From Rhizobiaceae bacterium (GTDB taxonomy: Bacteria > Pseudomonadota > Alphaproteobacteria > Rhizobiales > Rhizobiaceae): a DNA stretch of 64,000 bases. A model generated the notes under the pieces. That model had not been told where the DNA came from. It saw nothing but the letters and a program-made list of their open reading frames with translations, and ran no database searches. A program made the translations under genes and the position numbers. Below, one piece after another: positions 39,775 to 49,609 of this stretch. The stretch is from the NCBI GenBank assembly GCA_019635755.1, contig JAHBYW010000004.1, positions 186,001 through 250,000 of the forward strand. Direction: 5' to 3'. Numbering within the stretch: position 1 is the first letter of the stretch; every line of letters starts with the position of its first letter.

Positions 39775-41070
39775 CTAGTTCGTGCCCTTGCCGCCGCACT
39801 TGCCGGTGGCGACGTTGAAGTTTCCGCACGACAGCGGCGCGCGCCAGTCGGCGATCAGGTCCTTGGAGTCCGGCAGGTAGTCGGACCATTCGTCGCCGAC
39901 CACCAGGCCCGAAGTCTGCCACACCGTCTCCATCTGGCCGTCGGCCTGGATTTCGCCTATGAGCACTGGCTTGGTGATGTGGTGGTTGGGCATCATCGAG
40001 GAGTAGCCGCCCGACAGGTTCGGCACCGACACGCCGATGATGGCGTCGATGACCGCGTCCGGATCGGTGGTGCCGGCCTTCTCGACCGCCTTCACCCACA
40101 TGTTGAAGCCGATCACATGGGCTTCCATCGGGTCGTTGGTGACACGCTTGTCGTTCTTGGTGAAGGCGCGCCAGGCTTCGATGAAGGCAGCGTTTTCTTC
40201 GGTGTCCACCGACTGGAAGTAGTTCCAGGCGGTCAGGTGGCCGACGAGCGGTGCGGTGTCGAGACCGGCCAGCTCTTCCTCACCGACCGAGAAGGCCACG
40301 ACCGGGATGTCCTCGGCCTTGATGCCCTGGTTGCCCAGTTCCTTGTAGAACGGCACGTTCGCGTCGCCGTTGATCGTCGAGACCACGGCGGTCTTCTTGC
40401 CGGCCGAGCCGAAATTCTTGATGTCGGTCACGATCGTCTGCCAGTCCGAATGACCGAACGGCGTGTAATTGATCATGATGTCTTCCTTGGCCACGCCCTT
40501 CGATTCCAGGTAGGCCTGCAGGATCTTGTTGGTCGTCTGCGGATAGACGTAGTCGGTGCCGGCCAGCACCCAGCGCTCGACGCCTTCCTCGTTCATGAGG
40601 TAGTCAACGGCCGGGATCGCCTGCTGGTTCGGAGCCGCGCCCGTGTAGAAGACGTTGCGCTGGCTCTCCTCGCCCTCATACTGGACGGGGTAGAACAGCA
40701 GCGAGTTCAGCTCCTCGAACACCGGCAGCACGGACTTGCGCGACACCGAGGTCCAGCAGCCGAACACCGCCGCGACCTTGTTCACCGAGATCAGTTCGCG
40801 CGCCTTCTCGGCGAAGAGCGGCCAGTCGGAGGCTGGGTCGACCACCACGGCCTCGAGCTTCTTGCCGAGCAGGCCGCCCTTCTTGTTCTGCTCCTCGATG
40901 AGGAACAGCATCGTGTCCTTCAGCGTGGTCTCCGAGATCGCCATCGTGCCGGACAGCGAATGGAGCACGCCGACCTTGATCGTGTCCTCCTGCGCCCAGG
41001 CAGGGGCAGCGAACGACATGGCAGTCGCCATGACTGTTGCGGCCGCGAATTCTTTGAACGGCATTTTCAT
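39775..41070 (-). CDS. urtA: Urea ABC transporter substrate-binding protein UrtA
   Basis: This 431-residue periplasmic binding protein has a signal peptide (about residues 1-26, ending PAWA). Motifs are IKVGVLHSLSGTMAISE, FGCWTSVSRKSVLPVFEE, LLFYPVQYEGEE, FYTGAAPNQQ and IRW-like late segments ending CGGKG, all characteristic of UrtA. The chosen ATG at 41070 has GGAGAGGT about 5 bases upstream; a start at 41142 would lie upstream of the promoter element and is rejected. It heads the urtA-urtB-urtC-urtD-hydrolase-urtE operon behind a sigma-54 promoter. Confidence 0.96.
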   Translation of the reverse strand: MKMPFKEFAAATVMATAMSFAAPAWAQEDTIKVGVLHSLSGTMAISETTLKDTMLFLIEEQNKKGGLLGKKLEAVVVDPASDWPLFAEKARELISVNKVAAVFGCWTSVSRKSVLPVFEELNSLLFYPVQYEGEESQRNVFYTGAAPNQQAIPAVDYLMNEEGVERWVLAGTDYVYPQTTNKILQAYLESKGVAKEDIMINYTPFGHSDWQTIVTDIKNFGSAGKKTAVVSTINGDANVPFYKELGNQGIKAEDIPVVAFSVGEEELAGLDTAPLVGHLTAWNYFQSVDTEENAAFIEAWRAFTKNDKRVTNDPMEAHVIGFNMWVKAVEKAGTTDPDAVIDAIIGVSVPNLSGGYSSMMPNHHITKPVLIGEIQADGQMETVWQTSGLVVGDEWSDYLPDSKDLIADWRAPLSCGNFNVATGKCGGKGTN

Positions 41071-41111
41071 TGACACCTCTCCAACGGGGCTTGTTGCACC
41101 GCAAAAGAGAG

Positions 41112-41127
41112 AGCAAGCGCCGTGCCA
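41112..41127 (-). promoter_or_regulatory. Sigma-54 (RpoN) promoter of the urt operon
   Basis: On the minus strand TGGCACGGCGCTTGCT matches the -24/-12 consensus TGGCACG-N4-TTGCW exactly, with correct spacing. The -12 GC lies about 44 bases before the urtA ATG, giving an expected leader of about 30 bases. This implies activation by an enhancer-binding protein, most likely NtrC under nitrogen limitation. The 334-base gap 41071-41404 holds this promoter and no gene. Weak NtrC-like half-sites (TGCAC/GTGC around 41250-41275) are only suggestive. Confidence 0.88.
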
Positions 41128-41404
41128 CTTGCCAAACGGCACTCTCGGCGCGCCGAATTAGCGAACGCTATCAGAGGGTTGGATGCATTACCCGGAGACG
41201 CTTTTGCGCAAGGAAGCGCGGCCATTAACGGTTTGGTGACGATTCATTGCGCATCGCACCCAGTGCACGCCTAGTTCTTATGCATCCTGAAAGATTGCCC
41301 ACAAAATATGCAAATGGATGCTGGCGCGCGCACTCTGGCAAGCAGACCGGGTGGGCATCAGAGCAGTAGGTTTGGAGAGCGCGGCGTCAGCCGTTGTTCG
41401 AAGA

Positions 41405-44005
41405 CTACGCTCGGTCCCCTTCAAGCACGTCCTTCACGACGGTTGCGAGTTGCTTCAGCGAGAACGGCTTGGGCAGGAAGCCGAACTTGGCGTCGGCGGG
41501 CAGGTTCCTCGCGAACGCGTCCTCGGCGTAGCCCGACACAAAGATGAACTTGATGTCGGGCCTGACCTTGCGCAATTCGCGCAGCAGGGTTGGCCCGTCC
41601 ATCTCGGGCATGACGACGTCGGACACGACAATGTCCACCTTGCCGTCCAGTTCCTGGTACTTCTCGAGCGCCTCGACGCCCGACGATGCCTCGTGAACGG
41701 TGTAGCCGCGCGACTTGAGCGCGCGCACGCCGCCCATGCGGACCGCATCCTCGTCCTCGACCAGCAGCACCGTTGCCGAGCCCGACAAGTCCTTCGCCGT
41801 CTCCGCGGCCTTCGGCGCTGGCGTCGCCCCGTCGGCCGGCGCGGCCGCCTGGTCGGCGGTGGAAGCCGGCTTTGCCTCGGGGATGTGGCGCGGCAGGAAT
41901 ATGCGGAACACGGTCCCCTTGCCGACCTCGGAATCGCAGAAGATGAAACCGCCGGTCTGCTTGATGATGCCGTAGACCATCGACAGGCCGAGCCCGGTAC
42001 CCTTGCCGACCTCCTTGGTGGTGAAGAAGGGTTCGAAGATCTTCTTGATCACGTCGGGCGCGATGCCGGTGCCGCTGTCCTCGACCTCGATGAGCACATA
42101 GTCGCCCGGATCGAGCTCGCGATAGGACATCGTCGCCGCCTCCGGCTGCGCGACGTTGCGCGTGCGGATGACCAGGTCTCCGCCGGTTGGCATTGCGTCG
42201 CGCGCGTTGACTGCGAGGTTGACCACCACCTGCTCGAACTGGCCGATGTCTGCACGGATCGGCCACAGGTCGCGGCCGTGGTCGATCTTGAGCCTGACGT
42301 CGGTGCCGACCAGACGCGTCAGCAGCATCCGCAGGTCGGCCAACACGTCCGTAAGGTTCAGGACCTCGGGACGCAGCGTCTGGCGGCGGCTGAACGCCAG
42401 CAGCTGCCGCACCAGCGACGCCGCGCGATTTGCGTTCTGCTTGATGTTCATGATGTCCGGGAAGGACGGGTCGGACGGACGGTGGTTCGTCAGCAGCAGG
42501 TCCGACGCCATGATGATGGCGGTCAGCACATTGTTGAAATCGTGCGCGATGCCGCCGGCGAGCTGCCCGACGGCCTGCATCTTCTGGCTCTGGGCCATCT
42601 GGCCTTCCAGCGCCTTCTGCTCGGTCGTTTCCACGGCATAGACGATGGCCGCCTCCTCGGCGCCCTCACCGCCGGCACCGTCGGCGATCGCGTTGACGTA
42701 GAAGCGCATGTGCCGCTCCTCGTCATTGGGAAGCACCGTGTCGATCGGGCGGATGTCCGCCTGCCTGGCTTTCGCCTTTTCGAGCGCGGCGGCGAAGCTG
42801 CCGCGGTCGCGCTCGTGGATCACCGTGTCCAGCCTGACCCGGCGGTCGACGGCGTCGCGGTCGACGACGCTGGCGAAGAGCGACAGGAACGGCGCGTTGG
42901 TGCGGACGATGCGGCCGGAAAGGTCGACGCCGGCGATCGCCATCGGGGTGGAGTTGAAGAAGCGCGTAAAGCGGACTTCCGATGCCCGCAGGTCGGCGGA
43001 CGCGTCCTCGCCCTGCTGGCGGTTGAGGACGATCGTTCGGGTCGGCCCCGGCGCCCCTTCGCGCGTGGCCGTCACACGGTGCATGAACCGGACCGGCAGC
43101 GCCTGACCAGAGACCGTCTCCAGGTCGAGGTCAACCACCGCGTTCCGCGTCGTGCCGGGGTCGGCCTTGACGGAGCGGACGAGCGCCATGCCGTCGCCTG
43201 CGACGATTTCGGGAAGCGTGACGTCGCCGGGTGTGAAGCTCGCCAGGTCGATGCCCAGCCACTCGGCCAATGTCGCGTTGATATAGGTGACGCGTCCGTC
43301 CTGGTCGGCGGCGAAGAAACCGGCCGGCGCATGGTCGAGATGGTCGATCGCCTTCTGCAGGTCGAGGAAGAAGCGCTCCTGCTCCGCCCTCTCCTTGGAG
43401 ATGTCGGAGATCTGCCAGGCCTGGAGCGGCTGCCGCTGGCCGGGGACGTTGAAGCTGCGGGCGCCCACCCGATACCACCGCGCTCCCGGCTCGGAACCGG
43501 GCTTCAGCGCCTGGGTGAGGCGAAACTCGCCGTCCCCCGGTTGCCCGTCGCGCACGCCCGACGCCAGCCGGAAGAGCGTCGCGGCGGCTTCCGGCACGTC
43601 GGAGAGCAGGGCCTCGACGGTCTTCACTTCCGCCGCCGACGTCGCACCGGTCATGTCGGCATAGGCGCGGTTGCCGTAGACGATGCGCCCCTTCGGGTCG
43701 GTCACCACGAGCCCTTGCCCCATCGAGTCGACATACGCCTTGGACAGTTCGTCGGTCGTCGAGCGCGGCGCGATCTGCACGAAGCCGATGGCCGTCGCGA
43801 ACAGGTAGCCGACGCCGATCATGGCCAGCACGCCCAGCATGCCAAGCAGGAACGGCTCGCCGAGCCGCTCCTGAAACAGCGCGAAGACAAAGGCCGCGCC
43901 AGTCAGGACGACGATGAAAACGACCAGCCGGGTGATGATGCCGGGGCGCATGTTCTGGTCGACGATGGGCGCCGGATAGAACTCGCTGCGCGTCTCTTTC
44001 GCCAT
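41405..44005 (-). CDS. cckA: Hybrid sensor histidine kinase CckA
   Basis: This 866-residue cell-cycle kinase/phosphatase feeds phosphate through ChpT to CtrA and CpdR in alphaproteobacteria. Two N-terminal helices lie at about residues 24-43 and 53-75. PAS-type regions follow at about 85-205, 215-330 and 340-465. The HisKA motif has phospho-acceptor His488 (GGIAHDFNN). The HATPase domain has [18 protein letters not shown] and [11 protein letters not shown]. An Ala/Pro linker (about 710-740) leads to the receiver domain, with Asp796 in [12 protein letters not shown]. The ATG at 44005 is the only sensible start. It is divergent from the FliO-like gene. Confidence 0.96.
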   Translation of the reverse strand: MAKETRSEFYPAPIVDQNMRPGIITRLVVFIVVLTGAAFVFALFQERLGEPFLLGMLGVLAMIGVGYLFATAIGFVQIAPRSTTDELSKAYVDSMGQGLVVTDPKGRIVYGNRAYADMTGATSAAEVKTVEALLSDVPEAAATLFRLASGVRDGQPGDGEFRLTQALKPGSEPGARWYRVGARSFNVPGQRQPLQAWQISDISKERAEQERFFLDLQKAIDHLDHAPAGFFAADQDGRVTYINATLAEWLGIDLASFTPGDVTLPEIVAGDGMALVRSVKADPGTTRNAVVDLDLETVSGQALPVRFMHRVTATREGAPGPTRTIVLNRQQGEDASADLRASEVRFTRFFNSTPMAIAGVDLSGRIVRTNAPFLSLFASVVDRDAVDRRVRLDTVIHERDRGSFAAALEKAKARQADIRPIDTVLPNDEERHMRFYVNAIADGAGGEGAEEAAIVYAVETTEQKALEGQMAQSQKMQAVGQLAGGIAHDFNNVLTAIIMASDLLLTNHRPSDPSFPDIMNIKQNANRAASLVRQLLAFSRRQTLRPEVLNLTDVLADLRMLLTRLVGTDVRLKIDHGRDLWPIRADIGQFEQVVVNLAVNARDAMPTGGDLVIRTRNVAQPEAATMSYRELDPGDYVLIEVEDSGTGIAPDVIKKIFEPFFTTKEVGKGTGLGLSMVYGIIKQTGGFIFCDSEVGKGTVFRIFLPRHIPEAKPASTADQAAAPADGATPAPKAAETAKDLSGSATVLLVEDEDAVRMGGVRALKSRGYTVHEASSGVEALEKYQELDGKVDIVVSDVVMPEMDGPTLLRELRKVRPDIKFIFVSGYAEDAFARNLPADAKFGFLPKPFSLKQLATVVKDVLEGDRA

Positions 44006-44197
44006 CCGTCGTGCCTAGCGAATCCCGTCCCGGGCTTCCGCGCCCCGTCCGGTTGAATCATATTCGCAACGCGGGGAAAAGAGCTTCCGGCCAAAGAATG
44101 CCGCCGCTCGCGGCCCGCCGCCCGCAACGGCAAACTTGCGGTTTTCAAGCAACAGGATACTGTCCGCCCGCTTGGGCCACGTGCAGGAAAGATTCGG

Positions 44198-44998
44198 ATG
44201 GTGGGTTGGCTAGAAGACGTCGCCGGTCCGGGCTTCGCTTCCGCGGTGCTGTGGACGTTCCTCGCCCTCGTCCTGCTGGTCATGATCCTGATCATCATCA
44301 GGCTGGTCCGGAGCCTGACCTTCGGCACCTACGTCGTGGGCGGCAAGAACCGCAAGACGCGGCTGGCGATCATGGACGCCGCGGCCGTCGACAGCCATCG
44401 GCGCCTGGTCCTCGTGCGCCGCGACGATGTCGAGCATCTGATCCTGATCGGCGGTCCGACCGACGTCGTTGTCGAGCAGCATATCCGCGCCGGCGCGCCG
44501 CAGGGCAACCGTCGTCCCGACGGCACGCCTGAGCAGGCGCCGCCACCGCAACCCCAGCAGCAGCGGCCGCGCCCGCCCGCGCCCCCTCCGGCACCGCCGC
44601 AGGCGCCGCCGCGCGCGCCGGAGCAGCGTCGCGCTCCCCCTCCGCCGCCGGTCGCCGCACCGCCACCTGCGCCTGCCAGACAGCCCGAGCGCGCACCCGT
44701 GGCTCCGCCGCCGGCGCCCGCCCGTTCGACCGCGTACGAGCCGAAGCCGCAGCCGGCGCGAACGCCTCCGCCGCCGCCACCCCCGCCAGCGCGAAAGACC
44801 GCGACTGCGCCGAGCAGCGCGGCCATGGACGACCTCGACAAAGCGCTGCTCAACGAGCTCGAGGTCAGCCTGGACGCCACGCCTCCGGCACGGCAGGCAC
44901 CGGCGCCGCAGCCCGCCGCGGCGAAGAAGAAACCGGAGCTGTCGCTCGAGGATGAGATGAACAAGCTTCTCGGGGAACTCACCGCCAAGAAGAAATAA
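44198..44998 (+). CDS. FliO-like membrane protein with proline-rich tail
   Basis: This 266-residue protein has one membrane helix at about residues 15-38 and a small cytoplasmic FliO-like domain (TRLAIMDAAAVDSHRRLVLVRRDDVEHLILIGGPTDVVVEQHI, about 53-96). A long Pro/Ala/Gln-rich stretch follows (about 105-215), and it ends with two short conserved helices (AMDDLDKALLNELEVSL and LEDEMNKLLGEL). AGGAAAG precedes the ATG. FliO helps assemble the flagellar export apparatus, but no flagellar gene is near. Lying between cckA and dksA, it may have another role, and I leave the gene symbol empty. Confidence 0.75.
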   Translation: MVGWLEDVAGPGFASAVLWTFLALVLLVMILIIIRLVRSLTFGTYVVGGKNRKTRLAIMDAAAVDSHRRLVLVRRDDVEHLILIGGPTDVVVEQHIRAGAPQGNRRPDGTPEQAPPPQPQQQRPRPPAPPPAPPQAPPRAPEQRRAPPPPPVAAPPPAPARQPERAPVAPPPAPARSTAYEPKPQPARTPPPPPPPPARKTATAPSSAAMDDLDKALLNELEVSLDATPPARQAPAPQPAAAKKKPELSLEDEMNKLLGELTAKKK

Positions 44999-45133
44999 CC
45001 GCCGGGCGCGGGGCCGTCCGAGGCACCGTCAACAGATTTGCAGGTCAGATCAGCTGCTATGGTCGGCTGTCGGGCGTCGCGCGGCGGTCACGTCCAACAG
45101 AACTGGACCGTCACGACAGCCGTCAGTTCGCGG

Positions 45134-45550
45134 TCAGTCGTCGCGATAGACCTTTTCGCGGCGCTCGTGGCGCTCCTGCGCCTCGATCGACAGCGTGGCG
45201 ATCGGACGGGCGTCGAGGCGCTTCAGCGAAATCGGCTCGCCGGTCTCCTCGCAATAGCCGTAGGTGCCTTCCTCGATGCGCTGCAGCGCTGCATCGATCT
45301 TCGCGATCAGCTTGCGCTGACGGTCGCGGGCGCGCAGTTCGATGGCGCGGTCGGTCTCCGACGAGGCTCGGTCGGCCAGGTCGGGGTGGTTGGCATTTTC
45401 CTGCTGCAGGATTTCCAGGGTCTCGCGCGCTTCGCGCAGAATGTCGTTCTTCCACTGGGTGAGCTTGGCGCGGAAGTAGGACTTCTGGCGCTCGCTCATG
45501 AACGGCTCGTCGTCGGAGGGAACGTATTTGGAATCAACGACTGCGCTCAT
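45134..45550 (-). CDS. dksA: DksA/TraR-type RNA polymerase-binding factor
   Basis: This 138-residue transcription factor inserts a coiled coil into the RNA polymerase secondary channel and acts with ppGpp. The long helical hairpin spans about residues 30-95 (SETDRAIELRARDRQRKLIAKIDAALQRIEEGTYGYC). In the zinc-finger region only one Cys remains (YGYCEETGEPI), where E. coli DksA has four. Reduced Cys sets are known in alphaproteobacterial DksA. The ATG at 45550 begins MSAVVDSKYVPSDDEPFM, as in relatives; a start at 45634 is rejected. Confidence 0.93.
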   Translation of the reverse strand: MSAVVDSKYVPSDDEPFMSERQKSYFRAKLTQWKNDILREARETLEILQQENANHPDLADRASSETDRAIELRARDRQRKLIAKIDAALQRIEEGTYGYCEETGEPISLKRLDARPIATLSIEAQERHERREKVYRDD

Positions 45551-45824
45551 CGACTCACCCCACAACCCTTTTGATTGGGCGCGTATATATTCGGCGCACC
45601 CTGACGACACAAGCACATTTGGCCGAGCGGTCACGAGATTGTTAATGCTGCCAAAAATGCCTTCGCGGCGTGCCCGTTGGGCGCACCTCGCGGCAAAATT
45701 TTGACGGAGCGGCCTGCGTTTCGTCCGGTCATGGGCGCCGGTTGCGCCGCCGCCGCTCTGCCACTAAATCGGACTGTATGAAAAGCGGCGACAAACAAGA
45801 ATCGCTGCGAGGAAACGCTGACCG

Positions 45825-46340
45825 ATGAGCCGCCTTTTTCTCCTGAGGCATGCCAAGGCCGGCTGGGCCGAGCCCGGCATGCGAGACTTCGACCGCCCCC
45901 TCGACGCGACCGGACGCGCGGACGCCGAGGCGATCGGCGAAATGATGCAGGCCTCCAGCCTGAAGCCCGACCTGATCGTCTGCTCGACCGCGCGGCGCGC
46001 CCGCGAGACACTGGACGGGATCGCACCGCATCTGCCGCCGTCCGCGCGCACCGTCTTCACCGACGGGCTCTATTCCACCGATGCGTCAGGCTATCTCGAC
46101 GTCATCGCCGGGCACGGCGAAGCCAAGGCGATGCTGCTGATCGGCCACAACCCGATGATGGAGGACGTGGCCTTCGCGCTCTACGACGACGGCGACCAGG
46201 ATGCGAAGGACGCGCTGGTGTCCGGGTTTCCGACATCGGGGCTTGCCGTCATCCGCTTCCCGAACGGCCTGGGCAATGCCGCCCCGAGCAAGGGGTTCCT
46301 CGAGGCCTTCTACACGCCAGCGAAACAGGGCGCCGAGTGA
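45825..46340 (+). CDS. SixA-type histidine phosphatase
   Basis: This 171-residue member of the histidine phosphatase (RHG) superfamily has the catalytic LLRHAKAGW (His9), the second Arg in CSTARRARET and the late His in LLIGHNPMMED. Small proteins of this shape dephosphorylate phospho-histidine on phosphotransfer domains (SixA) or small phosphoesters. Placement near cckA hints at phosphorelay control, but that is inference. GAGGAAA lies just before the ATG. Confidence 0.85.
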   Translation: MSRLFLLRHAKAGWAEPGMRDFDRPLDATGRADAEAIGEMMQASSLKPDLIVCSTARRARETLDGIAPHLPPSARTVFTDGLYSTDASGYLDVIAGHGEAKAMLLIGHNPMMEDVAFALYDDGDQDAKDALVSGFPTSGLAVIRFPNGLGNAAPSKGFLEAFYTPAKQGAE

Positions 46341-46427
46341 ACTGACGAACCGTCTCGGCCGGCGCGCCGCCATTTCATTCGCGGCCGATCGCGCCTATAT
46401 CGCAGGCGGTCCAGCTTGGGAGCGCCC

Positions 46428-47897
46428 TTGGCGCAGTCTCTGACAACCATCACCGACGAAGCGCGCATTGCGCTCGACACGCTCACGGGCCGTGCCACAG
46501 GGCTCGTCTCGCCGTCGGTGAGGATCGGCGTGACCGGGCTTTCCCGCGCCGGCAAGACAGTCTTCATCTCGGCGCTGGTCCACAACATCATCCATGGCGG
46601 CCGCCTGCCGATGTTCGAGGCCCGAAAGTCGGGCCGCATCGGCAGGGCGTTTCTCGAGGAGCAGCCCGACGACGCGGTTCCCCGCTTCCAGTACGAGGAC
46701 CATATCGACGCGCTGGTGCGGGATCGGACCTGGCCCGATTCGACGCGAGCCGTGTCGGAACTGCGTCTGACGATCGAGTTCGAGTCGGCGACCTTCTGGG
46801 GCAGGATGTTCTCGTCCGGCCGTCTCTCGCTCGACATCGTCGACTATCCGGGCGAGTGGCTGCTCGATCTGCCGCTTCTCGGCAAGGACTACGCCACCTT
46901 CTCGCAGGAGGCGTTCGAACTCGCCGACCTCTCCGTTCGCCACGACCTGTCGGCCGAATGGCGTGCGCTCGCCGCCACGCTCGACCCTGACGCGGATGCC
47001 GACGAAATGGTGGCCCGAAAGCTCTCCGAGACCTTCGCGGCCTATCTGAAGGCCTGCAAGAACGACCAGCGTGCGCTGTCGACCCTTCCGCCGGGGCGCT
47101 TCCTCATGCCCGGAGACCTCGACGGTTCGCCGGCACTGACTTTTGCGCCGTTGCCGCGCCGTAACGCCAGGGCACGCGCGGGCTCGCTGCAGGCGATGAT
47201 GGAGCGCCGCTACGAGGCCTACAAGACACATGTGGTCAAGCCGTTCTTCCGCGAGCACATCACCCGCCTCGACCGGCAGATCGTGCTGATCGACGCGATG
47301 CAGGCCCTCAACGCCGGGCCAGCGGCGATGGCCGACCTCGAGAGGGCGCTGACCGAGATCCTGGGATGCTTTCGTCAGGGCCGTGGCAGCTTCCTCACCG
47401 ATCTGTTCTCGCGCCGCATCGACCGCATCCTGGTAGCCGCGACCAAGGCCGACCACATCCACCACGAGAGCCATGACCGGCTTCAGGCGATCGTCCGCCG
47501 CCTCGCCGACCGCGCCGTTGCGCGCGCCGACCTGACAGGTGCGACCGTCGACGTCCTGGCGATGGCGGCGGTGCGGGCCACCCGCGAGGGATCGGTCAAG
47601 CAACGTCTCGACACCTTGCCTGTGATCATCGGCACGCCGCTGAAGGGCGAGCGCATCGGCAAGGAGACGTTCGACGGTGAAACCGAAACCGCTATATTTC
47701 CCGGGGACTTGCCGGAGCGGGCGGATTCAGTGTTTGAACCCGGCGCGGACGCGTCCGGGGCGAGCGAGGCGCCGGTCCGCTTCGTCCGCTTCCGCCCGCC
47801 GAAGCTGGAACGCTCGGCAGACGGGGCCACGTTGTCGCTGCCACACATCCGGCTCGATCGCGCGCTGCAGTTCCTGATCGGAGATCATCTGGCATGA
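46428..47897 (+). CDS. ycjX: YcjX family P-loop ATPase/GTPase
   Basis: This 489-residue protein of the DUF463/YcjX family has a P-loop at about residues 35-42 (GLSRAGKT), a switch-like DIVDYPGEWLLDLPLL, and AATKADHI, consistent with nucleotide binding. The start appears to be TTG at 46428, giving MAQSLTTITDEARIALD, with GGGAG 6 bases upstream; another TTG lies at 46416. Its stop overlaps the start of the ycjF-like gene (ATGA), the usual pairing. The precise role is unknown; homologues have been linked to envelope or phage-shock-type stress. Confidence 0.88.
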   Translation: MAQSLTTITDEARIALDTLTGRATGLVSPSVRIGVTGLSRAGKTVFISALVHNIIHGGRLPMFEARKSGRIGRAFLEEQPDDAVPRFQYEDHIDALVRDRTWPDSTRAVSELRLTIEFESATFWGRMFSSGRLSLDIVDYPGEWLLDLPLLGKDYATFSQEAFELADLSVRHDLSAEWRALAATLDPDADADEMVARKLSETFAAYLKACKNDQRALSTLPPGRFLMPGDLDGSPALTFAPLPRRNARARAGSLQAMMERRYEAYKTHVVKPFFREHITRLDRQIVLIDAMQALNAGPAAMADLERALTEILGCFRQGRGSFLTDLFSRRIDRILVAATKADHIHHESHDRLQAIVRRLADRAVARADLTGATVDVLAMAAVRATREGSVKQRLDTLPVIIGTPLKGERIGKETFDGETETAIFPGDLPERADSVFEPGADASGASEAPVRFVRFRPPKLERSADGATLSLPHIRLDRALQFLIGDHLA

Positions 47898-48958
47898 GCG
47901 AGCGCCGCCCCGCCGCCTTCAAGGTCGGATCGCCGGCCGACGATCTCCCGCCGCGCGCGGCACAGGCACGGAAGCCGCGCGCGGTGCCGACCCGCGACGT
48001 CGCCGTGGCCGCGGCGGTCGATGTCTTCGACGAGCCCGACTTCGCGCTTGCCGAGCCGCCGCCCGCGTCGGCGCCGCGCAGGCGCTCGCGGCTGGCGGGG
48101 ATATTCCTCGGGGCGGCCGGCATCCTTGTCTCGCTCGCGGTGGGCCTCTGGGTCGACGCGCTGATCCGCGAACTCTTCGCGCGTGCGGAGTGGCTGGGCT
48201 GGGTGGCAGCCGGACTGGCGGGAATCGCGGCGCTGGCACTCCTCGTCATCATCATTCGCGAGATGCTGGCACTGGCGCGCCTGTCGTCGGTCGAGTCGCT
48301 GCGGACGCAGGCGCTGGACGCACTCGCCCGCGACGACCCGCGCGCCGGCCGCGCGGTGGCCGACGAACTCTCGCGGTTCGTGGCCGCGCGGCCCGAGACG
48401 GCGGCCGGGCGGCGGGCGCTGGCGGACCTCAGGGACGACATCATCGATGGCGGCAACCTGGTGCGGCTGGCAGAGGCCGAGATCCTGGCGCCGCTCGATG
48501 CGCGCGCCAAGATCCTCATCCTCGATGCGGCAAAGCGGGTCTCGCTGGTGACGGCGGTCAGCCCGCGCGCATTGGTCGACATAGCCTACGTCACGTTCGA
48601 ATCGGCGCGGTTGATCCGGCGACTGGCGGAACTCTATGGCGGTCGGCCCGGAACACTCGGCTTCCTCCGCCTGGCAAGGAACGTCCTGGCGCATCTCGCC
48701 GTCACCGGATCGATCGCGGCCGGTGACAGCTTCGTCGACCAGATCGTCGGCCACGGCGTGGCCGCGCGGCTCTCCGCCAAGCTCGGCGAAGGCATCCTGA
48801 ACGGCATGCTCACCGCCCGGGTCGGCATCGCGGCGATGGACACCGCGAGGCCCCTGCCCTTCGTAGCGCTGGAGCGGCCGGGAATGCGCGACTTCCTGAC
48901 GGCACTCGCCTCGTTCAACCGCTCTCGACAGGGCGCCGAAACGGGTGCCGAAAAATAG
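47894..48958 (+). CDS. ycjF: YcjF family membrane protein (TIGR01620/DUF697)
   Basis: This 354-residue protein has an N-terminal polar region (about residues 1-65) and two adjacent membrane helices at about 68-88 and 98-120. A C-terminal DUF697-like domain follows, with AKRVSLVTAVSPRALVDIAYVTFESARLIRRLAELYGGRPG and a third hydrophobic patch near LAHLAVTGSIA. It is coupled to ycjX by an overlapping stop and start. Both proteins probably act together at the inner membrane. Confidence 0.85.
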   Translation: MSERRPAAFKVGSPADDLPPRAAQARKPRAVPTRDVAVAAAVDVFDEPDFALAEPPPASAPRRRSRLAGIFLGAAGILVSLAVGLWVDALIRELFARAEWLGWVAAGLAGIAALALLVIIIREMLALARLSSVESLRTQALDALARDDPRAGRAVADELSRFVAARPETAAGRRALADLRDDIIDGGNLVRLAEAEILAPLDARAKILILDAAKRVSLVTAVSPRALVDIAYVTFESARLIRRLAELYGGRPGTLGFLRLARNVLAHLAVTGSIAAGDSFVDQIVGHGVAARLSAKLGEGILNGMLTARVGIAAMDTARPLPFVALERPGMRDFLTALASFNRSRQGAETGAEK

Positions 48959-49075
48959 CTTGCCACTGCCCGGCAATCCAAGCAGTGTTGGCCCAACCGA
49001 TAGACGAAGCATTAACCAAAGCAGGTTCATGGTTCGGCGACGTTGTTCCCTGTCCCGCCTGTGCCGGATTTGTCG

Positions 49076-49609
49076 ATGAAGCGCGCTCTGCTCTGTGCCG
49101 TCCTGCCCCTCGTCGTGGCCCTGCCCGTGCCGCAGGCCGATGCGAATGAGCGCGACCGCAAGTTCTTCGAGTCGGTCGAAGGCGAATGGACCGGCCCCGG
49201 AGAGATCGTCGCGGGGAAATACAAGGGTACCAAATTCGTCTGCACGCTGACCGGATCGACGCCGAACGGCACGATCGGCATGTCCCTCGACGGCGGCTGC
49301 CGCGTCGGCATGTTTACGCAGAAGATGTCGGCGAAGGTGGAGAAGCGCGGCAAGGGCTACTCCGGCACCTTCCTCGACGGCGCGGACGGCAAGGGCCTCG
49401 ACATCGTGTCCGGCAATGTAGACGGCAAGAAGGTCGTCTTCTCGCTGAACCGCGCCTCCCTGAAGGGGGCGATGCTGGCGCGCCTGCCGAACTCCAACAC
49501 CATGAACGTGACGGTGTCGGTCCGCGTCGATGACGAGATGGTGCCGGTGATCGGCATGAAGCTCAAGCGGGTCGACGGCACGGCCGTCGGCGCGATCGCC
49601 CAGCAGTAG
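49076..49609 (+). CDS. Hypothetical exported protein
   Basis: This 177-residue protein has a signal peptide (about residues 1-23, ending QADA). The mature domain is beta-rich and begins RKFFESVEGEWTGPGEIVAGKYKGTKFVCTLTG. It repeats glycine-bounded strands (MSLDGGCRVGMFTQKMSA, YSGTFLDGADGKGLDIVSGNVDGKKVVFSL). Two Cys could form a disulfide. This looks like a small lipocalin-like or beta-barrel envelope protein, but I do not recognise the family. A TTG start at 49043 is less likely than the ATG at 49076. Confidence 0.7.
   Translation: MKRALLCAVLPLVVALPVPQADANERDRKFFESVEGEWTGPGEIVAGKYKGTKFVCTLTGSTPNGTIGMSLDGGCRVGMFTQKMSAKVEKRGKGYSGTFLDGADGKGLDIVSGNVDGKKVVFSLNRASLKGAMLARLPNSNTMNVTVSVRVDDEMVPVIGMKLKRVDGTAVGAIAQQ

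Noticed and set aside
41230-41290. NtrC enhancer sites upstream of the sigma-54 promoter
   Set aside because: Only partial TGCAC/GTGC half-sites with wrong spacing; not strong enough to annotate separately.
41318-44056. 912-codon plus-strand frame antisense to cckA
   Set aside because: Antisense to a fully recognisable kinase; the sequence is a His/Arg/Leu-rich shadow with no motif.
45063-45123. Cruciform CGGCTGTCG...CGACAGCCG between the FliO-like gene and dksA
   Set aside because: Nine-base arms are about 43 bases apart, too loose to call a terminator.
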